NCBI GenBank assembly: GCA_002394635.1
Contig: DGUK01000087.1
Coordinates: 1-27,059 of the forward strand
DNA length: 27,059 nt
Direction of reading: 5' to 3'
Source: Faecalitalea sp. UBA4312
GTDB lineage: Bacteria; Bacillota_I; Bacilli_A; Erysipelotrichales; Erysipelotrichaceae
This document shows positions 23,156 through 27,059 of this stretch, in pieces (position 1 is the first letter of the stretch; each line of letters starts with the position of its first letter). A model generated the notes under the pieces. That model saw nothing but the letters and a program-made list of their open reading frames with translations. It searched no databases and was not told where the DNA came from. The position numbers were made by a program, and so were the translations under genes.

Positions 23156-23183
23156 CCTTTCTGTACACAGAAAGGTTTTTTTT
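23156..23183 (+). terminator. Terminator after deoC
   Basis: CCTTTCTG (23156-23163), loop TACA, CAGAAAGG (23168-23175), then eight T residues. It starts 1 nt after the deoC stop. Confidence 0.93.
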
Positions 23184-23253
23184 ATGAAAAGATTTATACC
23201 TTTTTCTTCAAAGTAAGGTAAAATAAAAATATCAGAATTAAGGAGATGGAAGT

Positions 23254-23913
23254 ATGGAGTTATTAAAAAAATATAGGGTACCGGTGTTTTTTTTAGTAGG
23301 CTTTGTGATCTATACCATTTTGGTCCGTACCATTGATGTGAAAACCATCGGTCCGCAAGGTTCCTGGGTGGGATTCTCGGGTGTTAACGGATTGTTCAGT
23401 CGGTTGATCGGCTATCATCCGGTGTTGTATACTATTACGGAATTTTTAGGGATCATTGCCTTGCTGCCAGTTGTCCTGTTCGGAGTCGTTGGTCTGTTGC
23501 AGCTGATCCAGAGAAAGAGCTTACTGGCAGTCGATAAAGATATTCTTGTCTTAGGTGGCATCTACATTGGTGTATTGCTTTGTTATATACTCTTTAATAA
23601 AGTGGTCATCAACTATCGGCCGGTCATCCTGGATGAAGGGCTGGAGGCTTCTTATCCATCCAGTCATACCATGCTGGCAGTTTGCGTGTTGAGTACAGCC
23701 TATAAGGAATTTCAATGGCGGTTAAAAAGGAGCTCTTTTAAGAATACTTTGTTGAAAACCTGCCGGGTATTGATGGTATTGATCGTACTGGGACGTTTGT
23801 TTTCCGGTGTGCACTGGCTGACAGATATTATTGGCGGTCTGATCTTGTCTGGCTTCTTTGTGACCCTGTTCAAAGCCTTGACAATGGACTGCAAATGGAG
23901 TCGAAAGAAATAA
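23254..23913 (+). CDS. PAP2-family membrane phosphatase
   Basis: A multi-span membrane phosphatase of the type 2 phosphatidic acid phosphatase family, acting on lipid phosphates such as phosphatidate or undecaprenyl pyrophosphate. The 219 residues show all three active-site blocks: NKVVINYRP (block 1), YPSSHTMLAV (block 2, PSSH with the proton-transfer His) and GRLFSGVHWLTDIIGG (block 3 with the nucleophile His and Asp). Block 1 has five rather than the usual six residues between Lys and Arg-Pro, so the lysine may be shifted. About five hydrophobic segments. AAGGAGATGG precedes the ATG. The upstream promoter is unclear (AT-rich, GGTAAAAT near 23217). It looks like a single-gene unit ending at the terminator 23912-23937. 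Confidence 0.9.
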   Translation: MELLKKYRVPVFFLVGFVIYTILVRTIDVKTIGPQGSWVGFSGVNGLFSRLIGYHPVLYTITEFLGIIALLPVVLFGVVGLLQLIQRKSLLAVDKDILVLGGIYIGVLLCYILFNKVVINYRPVILDEGLEASYPSSHTMLAVCVLSTAYKEFQWRLKRSSFKNTLLKTCRVLMVLIVLGRLFSGVHWLTDIIGGLILSGFFVTLFKALTMDCKWSRKK

Positions 23914-23937
23914 CTTCATATTGAAGTTGTTTTTTTT
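23912..23937 (+). terminator. Terminator after the PAP2 gene
   Basis: AACTTCA (23912-23918), loop TAT, TGAAGTT (23922-23928), then G and eight T residues. Its 3' arm overlaps the -35 of the next gene. Confidence 0.88.
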
Positions 23938-23949
23938 AAATGATATATT
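23921..23949 (+). promoter_or_regulatory. Promoter of the AI-2E family gene (predicts leaderless mRNA)
   Basis: TTGAAG (23921-23926), a 17-bp spacer ending TGA, and TATATT (23944-23949). The expected start, about 7 nt downstream, falls on the A of the ATG at 23956. No Shine-Dalgarno sequence precedes that ATG. Confidence 0.6.
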
Positions 23950-23955
23950 GCAAAT

Positions 23956-25047
23956 ATGAGTAAAATAAAAGATCCTGTATGGAAGTATATTATTGTGGTG
24001 ACTTTGATTATTATCGGTTTGTTAAACCTGGGAACGATCTTTCAGGGCGTTGTCTCTGTCTGGAATGCTTCCTATACCGTTATGATGGCCATCGGTCTGG
24101 CCTACATCATCAATATATTGATGTCACACATAGAAAGAGCTTTAAAATCTTTGAAAAAGGGAAAACGGGTCATCAGTTTGCTGCTGGCCTTATTGCTGAT
24201 CGTTCTGTTTCTGGTTTTGTTGGTTCAGCTGATCCTGCCTTCTTTGCAAAATGCCATCGAAGTCTTTACTCGATCGGTTCCGGAAGCCATCGCTTCTATG
24301 AATACTTTTTTAGAAGACATATTCAAAAACAATCCACAAATTGCCGGCTTTTTTCAAAATATGGAAGTGCCGAATATTGAACCGGCAACCATCTATTCCT
24401 GGCTTTTGGGAGGCAGCAAAGGTGTATCGAATGTGTTGGGTGCTGTTCTTGGCATTGTCGGAAATGTCATCAACTGGGTATTGATCCTGATTCTTGCAAT
24501 CTATTTCCTTTTGGATAAAGAACGGTTTTTCCGGTTGTATCATCGTCTGACAAAGCTTTATATGAAACCGAAGCATAAAGAAATCTTGGATTCCTGTCTG
24601 GATACGGTCAACCAGACCTTCCATTCCTTTATAGGAGGACAGTTTATCGAGGCCTGTATTCTGGCAACTTTGTGTTCTGTCGGAATGCTTTTATTACGTA
24701 TGCCATATGCTGTGATGATCGGTATCATGGTCGGTTTTATCAACATCATTCCGATGGTGGGGGCTTATATTGGTGGTGTCGTTGGCTTTTTGATGGTATT
24801 GACCGTCAGTCCGGTCCAGGCCGTTATCTTCTTAGTTTATCTTGTTGTCCTACAGCAAATTGAGAGCAATCTGATCTATCCGAAGGTTGTCGGTAATTCG
24901 GTTGGTCTGCCCGGCATTTACGTTATGATCTCAGTCATTGTATTGGGCTCATTAGCCGGCATTCCGGGTATGTTACTGGGAATTCCAAGTGTTGCCAGCC
25001 TCTATAAATTGCTGCGGCGATATATTACATACAAGGAGGGGCTGTAA
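23956..25047 (+). CDS. AI-2E family membrane transporter, last codons supplied by an IS
   Basis: A polytopic membrane protein of the AI-2E (PF01594-type) family, whose members act as autoinducer-2 exporters, Na+/H+ antiporters or unknown exporters. The 363 residues have N-terminal hydrophobic spans, a central soluble region with FLEDIFKNNPQIAGFF, and the characteristic C-terminal part GGQFIEACILATLCSVGM, FINIIPMVGAYIGGVVGFL, QQIESNLIYPKVVGNSVGLP, GIPGMLLGIPSVASLY. The IS end begins at 25037, so the final Gly-Leu and the TAA stop are read from the inverted repeat. The body of the protein is intact and probably functional. No ribosome site precedes ATG 23956; see the leaderless promoter. Confidence 0.9.
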   Translation: MSKIKDPVWKYIIVVTLIIIGLLNLGTIFQGVVSVWNASYTVMMAIGLAYIINILMSHIERALKSLKKGKRVISLLLALLLIVLFLVLLVQLILPSLQNAIEVFTRSVPEAIASMNTFLEDIFKNNPQIAGFFQNMEVPNIEPATIYSWLLGGSKGVSNVLGAVLGIVGNVINWVLILILAIYFLLDKERFFRLYHRLTKLYMKPKHKEILDSCLDTVNQTFHSFIGGQFIEACILATLCSVGMLLLRMPYAVMIGIMVGFINIIPMVGAYIGGVVGFLMVLTVSPVQAVIFLVYLVVLQQIESNLIYPKVVGNSVGLPGIYVMISVIVLGSLAGIPGMLLGIPSVASLYKLLRRYITYKEGL

Positions 25048-25085
25048 CGAGAAATAGAGTCGGTTAAGTCTCGAAATATAAAAAA

Positions 25086-26729
25086 ATGGACCAGAACAAG
25101 GTATGTGTTAGTACCGCGTTCTGGTCCTTTTGGTATAATAGTTTTGTGCAACAATACCAGAAAAATAATAACGCATATCAGCCGTCATTACAACTACCAT
25201 TGAGTTATTTTTACGAGGATACTGTTCACCAGGATGATATCTCCAGAACCGTGAGAGAAGTCGTAGAAGGAGTCAATATTTTTAAATATGTCGATTTCTC
25301 CCGCAGAAACTCATATGGCTATGACGGCTTAAAAATGCTTGAATGCGTCCTTCTCGGGTTTGCGGTAAGAGGCTACATGTCCACCCGCAGCCTCGAAGAC
25401 TTTGCCAGAAACGATATCCGTGCTCAGTTCATACTTGATGGAGCCACCCCTTCCCATATGGCATTCCAAAGATTCATTCATGATGACCTTACAATGCCGA
25501 TCGAGGAGCTTTTTTATGAATTCAACAGATATTTTGAGGACCATGATGCCATCGATACGGATATCCTCTATATAGATGGCACCAAGTTTGAAGCCAATGC
25601 CAACAAGATGACCTTTGTCTGGATGAAGGCGACGAAAAAATACAGGGCGAAAAGATGGGCTAAGATCATGGAGCGCATTAAGAGCTTCAACCGCTACTGT
25701 GGTAAGGAGTCCATTCCTGTACGGCTCTCCCTGCTTAAGGAATTCAATTATGAATACATGGAAAAGATCATAGAGACAGTGGAAAGCATAATGAACAAGC
25801 AGAAAATACAGGAAGCCAGTGGAAAAGGGCATAGAAAGCACCCTATGCAGCGTTTCCGGGACGGTTTTGTGGAAGATGCACAGAAGATCCTTAAATATGC
25901 GGTGTACTATGCCATCGCGGATGGGAGGAACAGCTTTTCAAAGACGGACCACAGCGCCACCTTCATGCATATGAAATATGACTACTATAACCATACCAAT
26001 GTATTCAAGCCGGGATACAATGTACAGATGGGCAGTTCGGATGGATATATACGGCATATCTACATATCGAGCGACGCCAATGATCTCAACACGTATATAC
26101 CGTTTATGGAGGACTATCACAGGGCATACAAAAAATATCCGTCAAAGACCCCGGCTGATGCCGGCTATGGAAGCTATGACAACTACACCTACGCAAAGGA
26201 AAAGGGCATCGGATTATATATGAAATACAGCGGACTGCGCAGGGAGCAGGAACCTGTCAGCGATAAGAACCGGTTCCGCAGCTGCAATATGAAGAAAGAT
26301 GAAAACGGGGATATCATCTGTCCTGCAGGCCATGCCTTTGCGCTGGAAAAGATAACGATAGAAAAAAGAGGGTACTATGACAAGGAGATCAAGAATTATC
26401 GGAACGAGCATTGCGATGGATGCCCGTTGAGAAAGATGTGCACCCGGTCCGAAAAGGGACGCACGCTTAAGATATCGGAAAAGCTGGAAGAATATAAGAA
26501 TGAGGTCAGAGCCAATATCTCCACAGAGGTCGGAAAGGAGCTGATGACCCAGCGCAGCATCCAGGCCGAAGGGATATTTGGCCATATCAAGCAGGACTAT
26601 GAATATGAAAGATTGCGCCGTAGAGGAAAAGACGGTGTACAAATGGAGATTTTCCTGGTGGCGATGGGCCATAATCTGAGGAAATATCACGCCAGGAAGC
26701 ATAGCCGGCCTAAAGGGATCACGGCATAA
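25086..26729 (+). CDS. IS1182-family transposase (DDE)
   Basis: A cut-and-paste type DDE transposase. The open frame from ATG 25086 is 547 residues. That ATG is at the foot of a hairpin and has no ribosome site. An in-frame GTG at 25146 (then QQYQKNNNAYQPSLQLPLSY), just behind an extended -10 TATAAT, is the more likely start. Catalytic residues are recognisable: first Asp in LYIDGTKFEANANKMTFVW, second in TPADAGYGSYDNY, Glu in RSIQAEGIFGHIKQDYEYER. A cysteine cluster CDGCPLRKMCTR with an upstream CPAGHAF is typical of the family. The frame is intact, so the element may be active. Confidence 0.93.
   Translation: MDQNKVCVSTAFWSFWYNSFVQQYQKNNNAYQPSLQLPLSYFYEDTVHQDDISRTVREVVEGVNIFKYVDFSRRNSYGYDGLKMLECVLLGFAVRGYMSTRSLEDFARNDIRAQFILDGATPSHMAFQRFIHDDLTMPIEELFYEFNRYFEDHDAIDTDILYIDGTKFEANANKMTFVWMKATKKYRAKRWAKIMERIKSFNRYCGKESIPVRLSLLKEFNYEYMEKIIETVESIMNKQKIQEASGKGHRKHPMQRFRDGFVEDAQKILKYAVYYAIADGRNSFSKTDHSATFMHMKYDYYNHTNVFKPGYNVQMGSSDGYIRHIYISSDANDLNTYIPFMEDYHRAYKKYPSKTPADAGYGSYDNYTYAKEKGIGLYMKYSGLRREQEPVSDKNRFRSCNMKKDENGDIICPAGHAFALEKITIEKRGYYDKEIKNYRNEHCDGCPLRKMCTRSEKGRTLKISEKLEEYKNEVRANISTEVGKELMTQRSIQAEGIFGHIKQDYEYERLRRRGKDGVQMEIFLVAMGHNLRKYHARKHSRPKGITA
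25088..25130 (+). other. IS left-end hairpin with T-tail (probable read-in barrier)
   Basis: GGACCAGAAC (25088-25097) pairs with GTTCTGGTCC (25118-25127). Inside it GGTA pairs with TACC, and TTTT follows. It lies between the IS end and the transposase promoter, where it would stop transcripts from the AI-2E gene or hide upstream start codons. Such guards against outside transcription are known for several IS families. Confidence 0.65.
25131..25139 (+). promoter_or_regulatory. Extended -10 promoter of the transposase
   Basis: TGGTATAAT (25131-25139) is an extended -10 with perfect TATAAT and no clear -35. The expected start is close to the in-frame GTG at 25146. Confidence 0.5.
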
Positions 26730-26779
26730 AACGCCAGCCCGATCAAAAAAACGATCCGGATCATAAAGTTCTTTTAATG

Positions 26780-26800
26780 CGCCCATTTCAGGGCGTTTTT
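26780..26800 (+). terminator. Transposase terminator
   Basis: CGCCC (26780-26784), loop ATTTCA, GGGCG (26791-26795), five T residues. The remaining 26801-26858 is plain AT-rich IS sequence without visible features. Confidence 0.82.
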
Positions 26801-26916
26801 ATTATGGAAAAGTCTAAAAAGCGAAATATCTTATGTGAGTATCTGCTACATTAAAAAGAGGAGCTGTTAACGCTCCGTTGACTTTAGAAAATCAACTATT
26901 CGTTACAGCCCCTTGT

Positions 26917-27059
26917 TTATCCTTTTGATTGTGCTTCGACCAGACGTTCACCACGGTAGAGACGACGCAAAGCCGGTTTATCGATCTTTCCGGTTCCATT
27001 TCGAATAACGTCCGCAAAGATAATCTTTCTTGGTCGTTTATATCTTGGCAGGTCAATAC
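26917..27059 (-). CDS. Acyl-CoA synthetase / AMP-dependent ligase, C-terminal fragment (partial)
   Basis: Only the last 47 codons are in the window. On the minus strand they read IDLPRYKRPRKIIFADVIRN, then GTGKIDKPALRRLYRGERLV, and stop at 26917-26919. This is the A10 region of the adenylate-forming (ANL) superfamily, with the catalytic lysine in TGKIDK and the usual LPRYKRPR lead-in. The members activate carboxylic acids (fatty acids, aromatic acids, O-succinylbenzoate) as acyl-AMP and then CoA thioesters; the substrate cannot be told from this part. The IS ends 3-4 bp beyond its stop, so its original downstream terminator was probably displaced. Confidence 0.8.
   Translation of the reverse strand, partial: IDLPRYKRPRKIIFADVIRNGTGKIDKPALRRLYRGERLVEAQSKG

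Larger units (their letters stand above)
25037..26913 (+). mobile_element. Complete IS1182-family insertion sequence (1,877 bp)
   Basis: Terminal inverted repeats AGGGGCTGTAACGA at 25037-25050 and its exact complement TCGTTACAGCCCCT at 26900-26913, 14 of 14. A single intact transposase lies between them. Both ends have subterminal hairpins: CGAGA/TCTCG near 25048-25073 on the left, and GGAGC/GCTCC (26860-26876) plus GTTGA/TCAAC on the right. No clear target duplication is visible (left flank ends TACAAGG, right flank begins TGTTTATCC). The outer limit is uncertain by one base. The element sits between two convergent genes, consistent with the tendency of this family to hit intergenic or terminator-like targets. 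Confidence 0.88.

Noticed and set aside
25144..25151. Further TTGTGCAA copies at 25144 (in the IS) and, reversed, near 11863 (in the aminopeptidase gene)
   Set aside because: An 8-mer is expected about once by chance in a window this size. These are not at promoters of the sugar cluster, so only the three copies with conserved promoter spacing are counted.
25030..26920. Target-site duplication flanking the IS
   Set aside because: The bases outside the repeats (TACAAGG on the left, TGTTTATCC on the right) show no direct repeat. A loose ACAA/TTGT inversion is too short to claim.

Overview
The window is chromosomal DNA of a moderate-GC Gram-positive (Bacillota) bacterium. The signs are AGGAGG-type ribosome binding sites, a T-box leader on the histidine operon, intrinsic terminators, PTS sugar uptake, a PRD-type PTS regulator and an IS1182-type element. 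The combination suggests a gut firmicute, possibly Erysipelotrichia or a relative. That placement is a guess from gene style, not a measured affiliation.

Layout. (1) 1-926, minus: the N-terminal 308 residues of an NhaC-type Na+/H+ antiporter, running off the left edge. (2) 1049-8708, plus: a promoter, a T-box leader and a tight ten-gene histidine operon, hisZ-G-D-C-B-H-A-F-I-E. It covers the pathway except histidinol-phosphate phosphatase. (3) 8709-9745: about 1 kb with no credible protein gene. It holds two tandem, diverged copies of an apparently structured non-coding RNA of about 390 and 445 nt. Each copy has its own promoter, a shared long-range closing helix, hairpins that differ by compensating changes, and a GAAA-tetraloop terminator. 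(4) 9814-14141, plus: murI, an M18 aminopeptidase, a Cof-type HAD hydrolase, a divergent thyA, and folA, ending at a strong terminator.

(5) 14300-19549, minus: three transcription units for a carbohydrate system. These are a PTS of the ascorbate (UlaABC/SgaTBA) type (IIA-IIC-IIB), a two-gene unit of extra IIB proteins, and a split transketolase (N and C halves) with a fourth IIB. The promoters of the PTS unit and the transketolase unit align without gaps over 57 bp and carry the same TTGCACAA box 44 bp upstream of the -10. (6) 19825-23155, plus, divergent: a membrane-anchored helical-repeat protein, a 677-aa PRD/EIIB/EIIA transcription regulator, and deoC. The most economical reading is that the regulator activates the divergent PTS and transketolase units. 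A PTS-imported sugar phosphate would then be processed by the transketolase, possibly together with DeoC. The substrate is unknown.

(7) 23254-25047, plus: a PAP2 phosphatase and an AI-2E family membrane protein whose promoter geometry predicts a leaderless mRNA. (8) 25037-26913: an intact IS1182-family insertion sequence with 14-bp perfect terminal inverted repeats. It supplies the stop codon of the AI-2E gene and lies only a few bases from the end of a convergent acyl-CoA synthetase-like gene (26917 to the right edge, partial).

The most novel-looking item is the tandem structured RNA pair. The second is the PTS/split-transketolase regulon with four free-standing IIB proteins for a single IIC.
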